DNA of 64,000 nt from Phaeodactylum tricornutum CCAP 1055/1 (Eukaryota > Bacillariophyta > Bacillariophyceae > Surirellales > Neidiaceae): the NCBI RefSeq assembly GCF_000150955.2, contig NC_011672.1, forward strand, positions 868,001 through 932,000, read 5' to 3'. Position numbers and translations under genes: made by a program. The notes below the pieces were generated by a model that worked only from the letters and a program-made list of their open reading frames with translations, had not been told where the DNA came from and did no database searches. This document shows, one piece after another, positions 41,110 through 50,725 of the stretch. Position 1 is the first letter of the stretch, and each line of letters opens with the position of its first letter.

Positions 41110-41466
41110 GACACCGCCAACGCCAAGTAACGTAACTGGTCGAATCTAGTAAGAATGACCAGATCTGTTGCCACAGTTTCTTTCCTTCACACTCGGAACT
41201 AGCTTTGTTGCTCCTCCCTTTGGGGGAAGCGGCCTCTGTTACATTTGTTTACGATGTTTACCTTATACCCGTGTGACGCGATACAGATTTTTCGCGTTCC
41301 TATTTGACATACGAAAGACAGACGAAAGGAGAGTAGTTCCGGACCTAGCTTGCCGACTGGCCTGGATACATCTACTCGTCAGATCCGCATTCGACAACTA
41401 ACAGTAAAATAATTTAATTAACGCATTATAAAGTTCTTTTCTCATTTTCATATGATTTACAGTTAG
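41110..41466. other. Short gene-free gap
   Basis: 357 bp between the CREG start and the DUF4246 stop. Nothing recognised. Confidence 0.4.
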
Positions 41467-43215
41467 TTAGTGTTCGCACAGAGAGAACGGTCGCTCGTAA
41501 AATTTTTGATGATCGTATCCACCAGTTTTTTCATATATTGCACGCCTTTCCTCCATAAGACGATTACGACGTTCGCACGACTGATCATAGGTAAGCAAAG
41601 AAGGGGAAGCCAATCTTGCAACAATCATATTTTGAATTCCTGGTTCAGCAGCACCTGAGCCGACCACATTCAGGATTGGTTTGCACATATCGGATACCCA
41701 AGCAAGTTGTTGCGGTGGTACGGTTGCCGTCGAACGGATCCGTAGCGTTGGATCCACAAGGAAAAAGCAAACTATGAGGCGCTTTCCATATTTTGATTCG
41801 TCAATGAGACGAACGGGTCCTACCCGATGTTGCAGCGTGTTGGGCCAGGCCAGTATTCGTCCAGTCGGAGTGCTACAGCTGCCAATAAATTGAACCAACG
41901 GTTCGTCATCTTCCAAACCGTAGACATTCCTTACACCCGTGTCGTCGCCTTGCTCGTAATCTGGCTCGGCTACTGCCACGCGGAAAGCCAGATCGCCACC
42001 TTGCACATTCGTGTTATTTAGATAGCAACAGGCCGTTGCCACTATCCGTTCATCTAGAGTACCTTCTACATGCCAAACTCCCCCCTCGTAGGATTCTCCC
42101 GGTTCAATCTCCAAGGACGCAACCTTGACAATCACTTGGAGGGGACAGTTTCGCAAGGAAACATCAGCCTCTGGCACATTATACGATGGGGGCGTGAAGT
42201 CTGGTATTTCAGGCGGAATAAACTCTCGAATCTCATGAAAGTCATCCAGGTAATCATAATATAAATCGTCATCTTCGCCCTCCAGCTGACTTCGAGGCGC
42301 TTCCCACCAATCAGACACGATAGGCACTCTGTGGTCACGTTCACGATAGTTCTTTTGCCAGTGTTCGCCGTCTTCCAAAGGTCCATGACCAGCCTCCCGC
42401 AAGGTATTTTCCAAAAGGGGAAGCGCCCTGCAAAACAACTCTCCGATGGAATCGTACAACTCCGCGAACTCTGTCGGATGGAGTGAATTGATGTACGAAC
42501 TAATTTTACATGAATCTCCAGCAGCGTTGACTCTGAATTCCGCAGGAAGCCACTGTAGGCCGCCCGGTGAAAAAAATCCTTGGCCATCGATCTTCCTTGG
42601 CGGTATTTCAGTGACACCGGCCACACCCAAGAAGTTATCCCAATGTGGCATCTGGCTCATACTAGCGGGCACGTGAGGCAGGACTTCTGTTTTCCCTCGC
42701 TCATATGCATAAAGAGAAGGATGGACTAGGTCCACCATCTGAGGAGTTCCCGGATGACGATCTTCCTTGTTCGACCCAACCGCTGGTAGCGATCGTAACT
42801 TATTGATTTCAGACAACAGCTTGGACCAGAGCTCGGATTCATCATGGCCATCACTCGAAAAGGCTCGATCGACCGCCGCTGGACGACCTGGTCCCGGATA
42901 TTGCATCGCCTGCCACTGGCATTCCCTAAGCGCAAAAAGAAATTGTCGTGTACGATATTCACAGTCAGCTTCCGAATCATTGACACCATTCAGCGACTCG
43001 GCTTGCCAGCGATTGGTAATGGAAGGATCGCGAACTTTATTCCACCAAAGTGGTTTATCCCGAATTGAGCCTGCTAGCTGCATGATTTCCAGCTCGGCTT
43101 TCGATCGCGGCATTTCTCCCTCGCCGTAACCGGAAAAAGCGTGAGCTACAACAGCCATAGGAAAACCGCAGCGTGAATGATTCGTTGAAAACTCAACATC
43201 ACTATTACTAGCCAT
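41467..43215 (-). CDS. DUF4246 family protein
   Basis: From the ATG at 43215 (MASNSDVEFSTNH) the product is 582 aa, a usual length for DUF4246. Family landmarks are KPLWWNKVRDPSI, the segment VHPSLYAYERGKT, LQWLPAEFRVN, YINSLHPTEFAELYDSI, GGVWHVEGTLDERIVATACCY, NTLQHRVGPVRLID and CFFLVDPTLRI followed by TATVPPQQ. The HVEG, QHRV and KR positions are arranged like the iron and 2-oxoglutarate ligands of a double-stranded beta-helix oxygenase, so an oxygenase function is possible but is inference. The frame stays open for 101 codons upstream to 43518 and includes a hydrophobic stretch (LLQILLFITSAAVVLF), yet contains no ATG; a 5' exon cannot be excluded. Confidence 0.82.
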   Translation of the reverse strand: MASNSDVEFSTNHSRCGFPMAVVAHAFSGYGEGEMPRSKAELEIMQLAGSIRDKPLWWNKVRDPSITNRWQAESLNGVNDSEADCEYRTRQFLFALRECQWQAMQYPGPGRPAAVDRAFSSDGHDESELWSKLLSEINKLRSLPAVGSNKEDRHPGTPQMVDLVHPSLYAYERGKTEVLPHVPASMSQMPHWDNFLGVAGVTEIPPRKIDGQGFFSPGGLQWLPAEFRVNAAGDSCKISSYINSLHPTEFAELYDSIGELFCRALPLLENTLREAGHGPLEDGEHWQKNYRERDHRVPIVSDWWEAPRSQLEGEDDDLYYDYLDDFHEIREFIPPEIPDFTPPSYNVPEADVSLRNCPLQVIVKVASLEIEPGESYEGGVWHVEGTLDERIVATACCYLNNTNVQGGDLAFRVAVAEPDYEQGDDTGVRNVYGLEDDEPLVQFIGSCSTPTGRILAWPNTLQHRVGPVRLIDESKYGKRLIVCFFLVDPTLRIRSTATVPPQQLAWVSDMCKPILNVVGSGAAEPGIQNMIVARLASPSLLTYDQSCERRNRLMEERRAIYEKTGGYDHQKFYERPFSLCEH

Positions 43216-43624
43216 AGTATGCGGAATGGATCCAAAGCGTCGCTTCAATGTTTTGTAGGCTCGTAACCGACGAAATAGGACGACCGCAGCTGAAGTAATG
43301 AAAAGAAGAATTTGCAGTAGACAGCCAAGAGTCTCGGTCAAGAAAAACTGCGTCGAAGACCACCCAATATCACTTTCCCAATTTTCTCTGAAAAGACACC
43401 AAGTCTTGTACGTTCTACTAACTTTAAAGCGTAGAAGTGGGCAAGTACACACGTAACAAGTTAGCTCTTTTTGAGACAAAAAATTTAAGTTAGCCTTCAC
43501 GTCATATTGGTCTGACAATACATGGGATTGCGCTTGCTATGGTACCAACTATCTACAGACCGAGCATGGAAAGTGCATCAGGGAGATAAAAATTGGTATA
43601 AAATCGGTTTCTTTATTTGTGCAT
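43216..43624. other. Gap with open ATG-less upstream frame
   Basis: Upstream region of the DUF4246 gene. 303 bp of it extend the DUF4246 frame without any ATG. The remaining 106 bp are the 3' flank of the second GT49 gene. Confidence 0.4.
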
Positions 43625-44809
43625 TTACGAACAATGGGGGATCTGGGATGCATCAGGAATATTGACTGCCATCCATTCATGAAAAGCGTCGGCAATTTGC
43701 TTCACCGGCAACAAATCTGGCGCCTTTCGACGAGACTTACTCCACTGTAAGGAAGCTGCGGATTTCTCATGTGGTAAATGAATCAGAAAAGCTTCTCCAA
43801 TCTGAAAGAACTTGTAGCCTGTCCGGCGGACTTGCATCACCCACGTGATCTTGTTTTGGCCGTAACCGGCAAAGGCTTCTTGAAACGGAGGCAAATTTCT
43901 ACATTGTCGGACGACAAGATAGGGTTCGTAGCGATCCGAGGTCACGCACTCTATTGGTAAAAGCTGTTCGGCAGGTTGCGTCACCCAATCGTTGTAACGA
44001 GTACTTGCATGACCGTGTATATTACTGAGTCCATTGAACTGAAGAATGGCGGATCGACCACCGTTACTTTCGATTGACTTCTTGTGCAGGTGCAGCAGTT
44101 CCTCCTTGTCGCGCGGAAGCATAGCCAAATGAGTCGTCAGGCATTCGTAGCTCGTCGTTTCGCAAACCTTTCGAAGTTCAAATGCTGGAATCACTATTGC
44201 GTTCCTTTCGTCAGCAGCTAAAAGTGCGCGATGAAGGTATAGCGTTTCAAAAAGTCCAGCGGAGAGAACGAAATCAGCGTCTATGAAGACTGCGTGGCTT
44301 GTTTTGACTTGCGACATAGCGAGGTTGCGAAGCTTGTTCACCGGATAGCTTGCATTCACATCGAAGTCTCGGTCAAGGCTGACCGTGATCAATTCTGTGT
44401 TACAACCTAACTTTGACAGTATATTGTAGATGGCTTCAAGACCTTCCGTAGTTCCGACAGCCAAGGAGATGGGATGATGTGCCCATCGCTCACAGTGTTC
44501 TTTCATGATTACAAGTCGATTGAACGAAAGCTGGGTAACAAGCGTAAAACCAACATCGTTCTCCCTCAATGGAGTGCATGAAGAAGCTGACAAAGATTCT
44601 ACTTCAAAATTGTACTGATCATAGACACGTTCCTTTTCTGGCAATGAACGATTAGGAGCATGGCGGACGACTCTGACGATGGGACTTTCTGGACCAAACA
44701 CCGCTGGGCAGCTCAGGTGAAGAATGATGTTGACTACGGTCACTACAAATGCGGATCCTACGAGACAAAACCTCACTAGAAAGGGGAGCGATAGACGGTG
44801 CGAAATCAT
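43625..44809 (-). CDS. GT49 (LARGE/B4GAT1-like) glycosyltransferase, second paralogue
   Basis: This 394-aa type II membrane protein has a signal anchor at about residues 11-30 (FCLVGSAFVVTVVNIILHL) and a luminal GT49 domain. It keeps the same landmarks as the copy at 4477-5730: SYPVNKLRNLAMSQ, the DxD motif in FIDADFVLSAG, HGHASTRYNDW, QPAEQLLPIECVTSDRYEP (identical in both), QEAFAGYGQNKITWV and GEAFLIHLPHEKS. By eye the catalytic parts are about 60% identical, with the anchor and stem diverged. Both proteins end in a CS dipeptide (PHCS or PYCS). The shared motif set implies the same Golgi reaction type; different stems may give different partners or location. Confidence 0.82.
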   Translation of the reverse strand: MISHRLSLPFLVRFCLVGSAFVVTVVNIILHLSCPAVFGPESPIVRVVRHAPNRSLPEKERVYDQYNFEVESLSASSCTPLRENDVGFTLVTQLSFNRLVIMKEHCERWAHHPISLAVGTTEGLEAIYNILSKLGCNTELITVSLDRDFDVNASYPVNKLRNLAMSQVKTSHAVFIDADFVLSAGLFETLYLHRALLAADERNAIVIPAFELRKVCETTSYECLTTHLAMLPRDKEELLHLHKKSIESNGGRSAILQFNGLSNIHGHASTRYNDWVTQPAEQLLPIECVTSDRYEPYLVVRQCRNLPPFQEAFAGYGQNKITWVMQVRRTGYKFFQIGEAFLIHLPHEKSAASLQWSKSRRKAPDLLPVKQIADAFHEWMAVNIPDASQIPHCS

Positions 44810-45132
44810 TGCATGAGTCCGTTATTCGCTGTCTGTTGACTGTGAATGATAATGGGAGACGAAAAATATGCAAGTGTATGTGTCTTATCTCGCCGAAAGT
44901 AAGACTTCGCTTATCCTGGGACATCGATAACTGATTGAGTCTCCGATGTTTATGCGGCTAACGTTCGATATCTATTTTGCCATATTGGGGGGGGGGCGGG
45001 GCGTGCCTCATTGTGTAGACATATTCAAAAACAAGACAAAAAGATGGTTTTTATTCCTAACATAAATTTTTTTAGACGGTAGGCAGGCGTTTCTGACCGA
45101 ACATTGAGAATGGCTGACAAACCAAATTTTAT
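44810..45132. other. Gene-free stretch with poly-G run
   Basis: Upstream flank of the GT49 gene. A G-rich run (about GGGGGGGGGCGGGG) lies near 44987-45001. The boundary marks the change from gene-rich to repeat-rich DNA. Confidence 0.45.
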
Positions 45133-45343
45133 AGTAGAGTTTTCAATCCTACCATACTCTGAATTTTGAGTACATTTTTGAAATCCTTCCTCAAATAGAG
45201 GAGGGTCAAAAACTCTACTCTAATTAAAGTAGGATTGAAAATACTACTCTAATTAGAGTAGGATTGAAAACACTACATCAATTAGAGTAGGATTTCAAAA
45301 ATATACTCAAAATTCAGAGTATGGTAGGATTGAAAACTCTACT
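45133..45343. repeat. Palindromic MITE-like element with 55-bp arms
   Basis: The arm at 45133-45187 is the reverse complement of 45289-45343 with one visible mismatch. The 101-bp spacer contains repeats of an ACTCTAATTAGAGTAGGATT-like motif, itself partly palindromic. Related AT-rich motifs continue to about 45375 and recur at 49931-49990. No coding capacity; most likely a foldback-type non-autonomous element, though its exact ends and target duplication are unclear. Confidence 0.7.
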
Positions 45344-45540
45344 CTAATAGAGTAGTATAGAGTAGTGTTTTCAATGGGACACCAGAAAAACCTACGCCAC
45401 GTCAAATACGTGACTAGGATAAGCCCGACTCGAGCAAGAGGCGACTCACAGTCACTGTCAACAAACCACGTTTGTGCACAGAGTCGGCGTATTCAAGGAG
45501 ACCGTAGCCTCTGTACTGTCTTCTATGCGTTGATCCCGCA

Positions 45541-45620
45541 GAATCCAGATGACTGCAAATGAATGCATATGAATGCAAATGAATGCATATGAATGCAAAT
45601 GAATGCAGATGAATGCAGAT
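45541..45620. repeat. 10-bp minisatellite, 8 units
   Basis: Eight 10-bp units of GAATGCAAAT type, alternating with GAATGCATAT in the middle so that a 20-bp period is visible, and ending in two GAATGCAGAT units. Read on the minus strand it makes a repetitive FICIHLHS-like peptide, which is a by-product of the repeat and not a gene. Confidence 0.9.
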
Positions 45621-45955
45621 GAACATGAGACCCTTTGATTGTGTGCAGACTTATCTGCTTTGATTCAATCCCAGTTTGTAGACGTGGAGAAGGTATTTTC
45701 TTTACCTCTCAAGGGACAACCATAATAGAGAAAATCGCTTATGTAAAGATGATTTCTTGGTCGGCAAGACATGTCGTCTTGCGTGTCACAACTGCTGCAT
45801 CCTTAGATGCACACACGTGTCACTTCGCACTGCCTTCGCAAATGACATTTCGGTAATGACCCGAAAAACATTGCCTCTATCCGCAGCGTCGTACAGACGA
45901 CGACTGGGACAGTAATAGGGCTGGCAAACATGGCCAATATTCAGAGCTAGGCACT

Positions 45956-46042
45956 ATGCTAGTTGAATGTTCCAACAACAATAGCTATGACAATTGCTCA
46001 CCTTAGTGGCAAATTGCAGTATTGCGTGGCTATACTTTATCA
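45956..46042. repeat. 87-bp direct repeat, left copy
   Basis: Identical by eye to 47496-47582. The right copy overlaps the start of the reverse-transcriptase fragment, so the left copy is a duplicated piece at the far end of the fossil. Confidence 0.85.
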
Positions 46043-47495
46043 CTCCCTTCAATCTCGCAGTCTGGGAGTACAAAGTCCAGTCTAGAGATTGCCCCAAAGT
46101 ATGGTGGCGCAGAAGGTACTGTATGGCCGTGGCTCAAAACAGAATGTGACTGATGAGGAATTTGTGCTGAGGGCCAGACAGACACTTAGTGAGCATATCA
46201 CTGAGATTGGAGGTTCATGTGCAAGACGCATTGTCCCACTAGCAATGCACTCGCGAACCTTATGGTATGAAATAGCATTGTGCTTTTTCTTAAGTACTGA
46301 CGAAGGTATCGTCGAACTTGTGACAACACTCATATTGTCGCAGAAAACATTTGCGGGTCCACAAAGTGGAACATCCAATACCCATAGGTTGTACCGCAAA
46401 GCTATGATCATTTCGGAAGCTATGCGCATGGCAACAAACTCCAATCCATATGTCAATCCTTTGACAGTGTTTTGTCTCTTGGAGTACCAACGTATTGGTG
46501 TTCCATTTATAAAAATAAGTATGCCGGTGGTCGATCTCCGCGTGACGTGACAATCTGCATGAGCAGCATCCACAAACACCGTGATTTGTACTGACCCACC
46601 CATAGGTTTTGGCATTGCTGGAGGGAGTTCCTCTACAGCATTTGGGTATTGCTCCTTCCACGTAGGATCGGAGAACTTGACCTGAGAAAATTCTCTCATT
46701 TTAGGGTCACAGACAAGCTTGGAATTCAAGTGTCGCTTTAAATAGCTGAACATATGAAGCACCGCATTGTAGTGGCCTTCTCTTGGTTTCGCATTGAAGC
46801 GTGACATAAGACCCACTTCTTGGGTAATGTCAATTTGTCCAAGTTCAGATGTCCAGAGAAGAATGCCGATAAGACTCATATAAAAATTCGCTCGGTCATC
46901 GTCGAGGAAAGCGGACGTATCCACCTCCGGATGGTATCCGGGTATCAAGGGCGTGACAATTCGGTTACTTGCTGAAAGTTTCAGCCCAAGAGTTTCCTCT
47001 ATGTTTTTTATCGCGTTGGTTAAGTACTGCTGAGTAGACATGTACCACGCCGACGTACCATCCTTGAATGTGTACGTTCCAATAGTGGCTCCAAGAAATG
47101 TTTTTGGAGCGCTACCACCCTTGAGTGTGTAGGGAATGTTTTCGAGCATTTCTAAAATCGCCCTGGTATTTTCCGAAACAACCGTTAGGTCGTCGACGTA
47201 GCTTATAATGTACTCGTAGTACTCGCTTTCGTCCTTGCGCTTAGCAGCTTGGTACCACATATCTGGGTCCGCCTTAGAAGACACAAAACCCATAGTCCTT
47301 AGACTTTGCGCGAGGTGGGAATGCCACGCTGCGCCACTGGACTTTAGTCCATACAGAGCCTTAGCAATGATGACTGTCCGTCCCTCGAACTCTTCAAACT
47401 CAGGGCCAGCAATTGCATAGACCTTTTCACGACAATCGGCATTGACGTAAGCATTACCGATGTCAACTGAGACAAGATCAAGATTGTTCAGACTG

Positions 47496-47582
47496 ATGCT
47501 AGTTGAATGTTCCAACAACAATAGCTATGACAATTGCTCACCTTAGTGGCAAATTGCAGTATTGCGTGGCTATACTTTATCA
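47496..47582. repeat. 87-bp direct repeat, right copy
   Basis: Second copy of the 87-bp sequence flanking the copia fragment. Confidence 0.85.
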
Positions 47583-48055
47583 TGACTCTGCCCACTCGCG
47601 TGAAACTCACCATGTTCAATTCTACTGGTAATGTGGTTTCGAGCATTCCTGGTGTGTTTCCTGTTGAGATCTGTTCTCTTGGTAAGAGTCTCACAATATT
47701 CGGAAAAGGGCCCACCAACCCAGCTGCCCCTTATACTCTTAATGAGTAACTATTGTCACCCCCATACAACTTTACAACAAAGGGAGTGTTTGTAGGTCTT
47801 TCTCATTGATCCGTTGAGATTACTTTGTACTACTTGTGTTGTCATTTTTGTGTGGTTTTCTTGTTAAGAGATCTTCCACTTGCGTGCTGGGATCTGCTTG
47901 TCCAATTGTTTAGTCAATAACAGTTGTTCACCCCTGCGGAACTTGTCCGTTCTGTATTGTCAACCGTACTTGACTACCGTCATTAATTGTTTCGGTAATC
48001 CTGATCCCAACTGTTTGGTGTGCAACGACAACATGACAATTCCCTTGTATGACTG
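47583..48055. other. Gene-free stretch left of the TIR element
   Basis: An open frame of 71 codons crosses 47534-47749 but has no family resemblance; it may be an old mobile-element remnant. Nothing else recognised. Confidence 0.4.
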
Positions 48056-48064
48056 AATCTGTAT

Positions 48065-48212
48065 GAGAAAATACGCTAAAGGGGATGGGAAAAGGTGAAA
48101 AACTTGCTAAAGGGGACAGAACATGTTCGCACTAAGTAGCTTCATTTGGCAGCAGTATATTGTTAAATAATCAAACTATTTAAAGTAAATGCAAAAAATT
48201 TGTCACGGATGC
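48065..48212 (+). repeat. Left terminal inverted repeat of the P450-carrying element
   Basis: About 148 bp, ending TTTGTCACGGATGC. Roughly 90% identical by eye to the reverse complement of 49380-49523. Contains two GCTAAAGGGGA subrepeats. Confidence 0.88.
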
Positions 48213-48456
48213 ATATAGCAAGTCCAGTCCTGGTTGGTAACTTATTCCAGCAGTCGCTGCCACAACCAGTGAAGGCCTTTGGTCCTGTACTTGTCCCGCA
48301 TCACCCTTGCATTAACGACTTCATACTTCAACACGTCTCGTCCGACCTGGAAGACGTCGACGTGGAAAACGACGCAATCTTGGACTCCAACAACATCCCC
48401 CGACGACTGCGCATTCAAGGACGGGGCATTCCAATGCGAAAGATCCCATCCAAACC

Positions 48457-49320
48457 TTGGATTTCATGACGTACGAATCGTATCTGATCAAAACCTGGGA
48501 GCAGGACCCTTCTCAACAACAGGGTTTGTCCTTCATCGACTTTCTCGTCAGCAAATCTGGGAGCGACCCGGGTAAAGCATCTCGTCCCGTCGGCCTCGTG
48601 GATGTCGTCAAACTCGTCTTGACAAATACCTTTCCAAGCGTCGGGATGGGACCGACACTCGGATGGCCGCCATCCCTAACGCCGTCATTCAAAAGCACAA
48701 AGTTCCCTTCTTTTCCTTCATCAAAGGAGTTCTGGGTGGTGACCTGCAAACCTTGGCCGGTTGTCCCTTCTTTTTACTCCTCAACAAGTACTTACAAGTC
48801 TATGGACCTGTTTTTAACCTCTCCTTCGGGCCCAAGTCGTTTCTGGTCGTTTCCGACCCCGTCATGGCGCGTCACGTCCTGCTTGAAACAAGCCCCGAAA
48901 AGTACTGCAAAGGGATGCTGGCGGAAATTCTGGATCCCATCATGGGCAAAGGCCTCATTCCTGCCAATCCAGCCATCTGGAAAGTCCGTCACCGGGCGAT
49001 TGTCCCTTCGTTCCACAAGCAATGGTTGAATCGGATGATTGCCATCTTTGCAAAGGCGCCGAAATTCTCGCCAATGATTTACAATGCAAATCAACCAAGG
49101 GGCAGGTCGTTGACATGGAAGAACGATTTTGCAGTGTCACACTCGACATTATTGGCAAAGCTGCCTTCAATTACGACTTTGGTTCCGTCACGGACGAATT
49201 GCCCATTGTCAAGGCCGTCTATCGCGTTTTGAAAGAGGCCAAACGAAATCAAACTACTCCTCGTTTTAGCGCCATGCTAGAATATACTGTACAAACTTGT
49301 TTCGTTGGTGGTGGCAGATA
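48457..49320 (+). pseudogene. CYP97-like cytochrome P450 fragment (carotenoid hydroxylase type), decayed
   Basis: The N-terminal half of a P450 related to CYP97 (plant LUT1/LUT5, carotenoid ring hydroxylases) is spread over three frames. Frame one (about 48457-48655) reads LSFIDFLVSKSGSDPGKA; frame two (about 48663-49060) reads YGPVFNLSFGPKSFLVVSDP, then YCKGMLAEILDPIMGKGL and WKVRHRAIVPSFHKQWLNRM; frame three (about 49060-49320) reads MEERFCSVTLDIIGKAAFNY and PIVKAVYRVLKEA. These match the B-C helix region with the WxxRRR-like motif and the F-G approach. The I helix, ExxR and the heme-binding cysteine are missing, so no enzyme can be made. The frame changes have no splice signals. The upstream part of the element (48213-48456) may hold the diverged leader. 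It sits entirely inside the TIR element. Confidence 0.82.
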
Positions 49321-49379
49321 GGTTGCCATGAGATCTCTCCTCGGACGCGCTGCGATATATATTTTTTCGACAACGGTTG

Positions 49380-49523
49380 GCATCCGTGACAAATTTTTTG
49401 CATTTAATTTAAATAGTTTGATTATTTAATAATATACCGCCAAATGAAGCTACTTAGAGCGAACACGATCTGTCCCCTTTAGCGAGTTTTTCACCTTTTT
49501 CCATCCCCTTTAGCGTATTTCTC
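49380..49523 (-). repeat. Right terminal inverted repeat of the P450-carrying element
   Basis: Reverse complement of the left TIR with scattered substitutions and a few short gaps. Followed by the 9-bp duplication AATCTTTAT. Confidence 0.88.
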
Positions 49524-49532
49524 AATCTTTAT

Positions 49533-50725
49533 TGTTGTCCGTTTACTTAGTAAATGGCTACTGTCCTATCCTAAGTATCTAGTGAGTACACAATCCACGG
49601 TTCTCGAACAAACATCAGGGATTCAACTTTAAGTAATTGTCTATTTAAGTAAGTGTCCGCATTTCCTTACCTAGCAGTTCTAGACGTGAGAACTGTTGTT
49701 CTAACAGTATGAGGGGGGACCCAGCATTTGATGGCATCTGCTATGGCTACAAGTTTACTCAAATGGTACGAGCGCTATGCAAGAAAGACATGAAGGGTGA
49801 TCTACAGAATGAAGATAAGCCAAAGGTAATAGAGGCGCAAATCAACATCAAAACAGTTCTTGAAGAGATGCTTTCGCGAGGGAACAGTTTCACCAAACTA
49901 TCAAGATGGTTCAGCAATCATTTTAAGATTTCAAAAACTCTACTCTAATTAGATTAGATTTTTCAATCCTACTCTGAAACTTTGGTTGAATTTGAAGGGA
50001 GCAGTTTCACCAACTATCTGTAACTTTATTCAACATTAAATACGCCAGAGTCAGAGACATTTAGCAACTTTTTCTCGTAGAACTCTTCACTTAACGAAGT
50101 CTTTTCCTGAACCATCTAAAATATCTTTATATGAGAGTGTTATGAGTAAGCTGATTCATTTGAATGTTGATTGCGAATAATAAGTAGATAAGAAATAAAT
50201 ATAAACGAGAAAACATGCGACCTTTCATAGCCTCTAAGTATATTATCAAAGTGCATGTATATGAGAATTTGACCAACGTCAAGTTTTTTAGTAAGTTTGT
50301 TGGAACGTCTTTCGCTTGAACTTACAAGAACATTGACTCCCACACACAGACAGCATTTGTAGTCTGCATAGAGTTGAAAATTGCTTTGCGATGTCAGGGG
50401 ATCTAATTGATTGCTGATTGTGCGAAGGGGTAGAACAGCATCTATCGCTTGATGTACAGCCACCTTACCATCAGTCAGTCTTGAGTATTTCGCAAAATGT
50501 CAGCCGTTTCGCTTTTTCTTGCTTCCCACTAGCACATAGCTGATAGAAAAAAGGAGAATGATGTTTTTTTCCGACCGGGGAGATTGACGAGACTTAATGC
50601 CCATGTTTATGATGCAACAGCGTCTTAGACAACCTTCCCCTCTACATTGGAAGCGTACGGATGATTACGGAGAAGCGCACTACACAGAATTACAAATTAA
50701 CTAACAGTGTCTGTGAAACGTCTGA
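49533..50725. other. Gene-poor stretch with MITE-like motif
   Basis: A 79-codon frame at 49709-49948 (with KKDMKGDLQNEDKPKVIEA) resembles no family I know and may be a mobile-element remnant. At 49931-49990 the sequence TCAAAAACTCTACTCTAATT and neighbours repeat the motif of the palindromic element at 45133-45343, apparently half a copy. A 107-codon minus-strand frame at 50140-50463 is not convincing. No RNA gene recognised. Confidence 0.4.

Larger units (their letters stand above)
45956..47582 (-). mobile_element. Ty1/copia retroelement fragment (reverse transcriptase and RNase H part)
   Basis: A fossil fragment of a copia-type LTR element, minus strand. The reverse-transcriptase part (DLVSVDIGNAYVNAD, ALYGLKSSGAAWHSHL, ISYVDDLTVV) and the RNase H part (VFVDAAHADCHVTRRSTTG, KRQNTVKGLTYGLEF) lie within 46082-47521. 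Gag, protease and integrase are absent, so it is a partial, broken copy. An identical 87-bp sequence stands at each end (45956-46042 and 47496-47582); no full LTRs were recognised. Confidence 0.85.
48065..49523. mobile_element. Mutator-like TIR element carrying a P450 gene fragment
   Basis: A 1,459-bp element bounded by inverted repeats of about 145-148 bp (48065-48212 and 49380-49523) that begin GAGAAAATACGCTAAAGGGG and GAGAAATACGCTAAAGGGG read inward. The flanks are AATCTGTAT (48056-48064) and AATCTTTAT (49524-49532), 8 of 9 bases equal, which fits the 9-bp target duplication of Mutator-like elements. No transposase is present. The 1.17-kb interior is almost wholly a decayed cytochrome P450 fragment. 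The layout is that of a Pack-type non-autonomous transposon that captured host gene sequence; family assignment rests on TIR length and duplication size only. Confidence 0.75.

Noticed and set aside
45414-45626. Minus-strand repetitive peptide (FICIHLHSFAFICIHL)
   Set aside because: Produced by the 10-bp minisatellite at 45541-45620, not a gene.
48457-49320. Functional P450 gene with introns
   Set aside because: Frame changes lack GT-AG signals, and the I helix, ExxR and heme-Cys parts are missing before the right TIR.
50140-50463. Minus-strand frame of 107 codons
   Set aside because: No family resemblance; AT-rich region near mobile elements; ordinary chance length.
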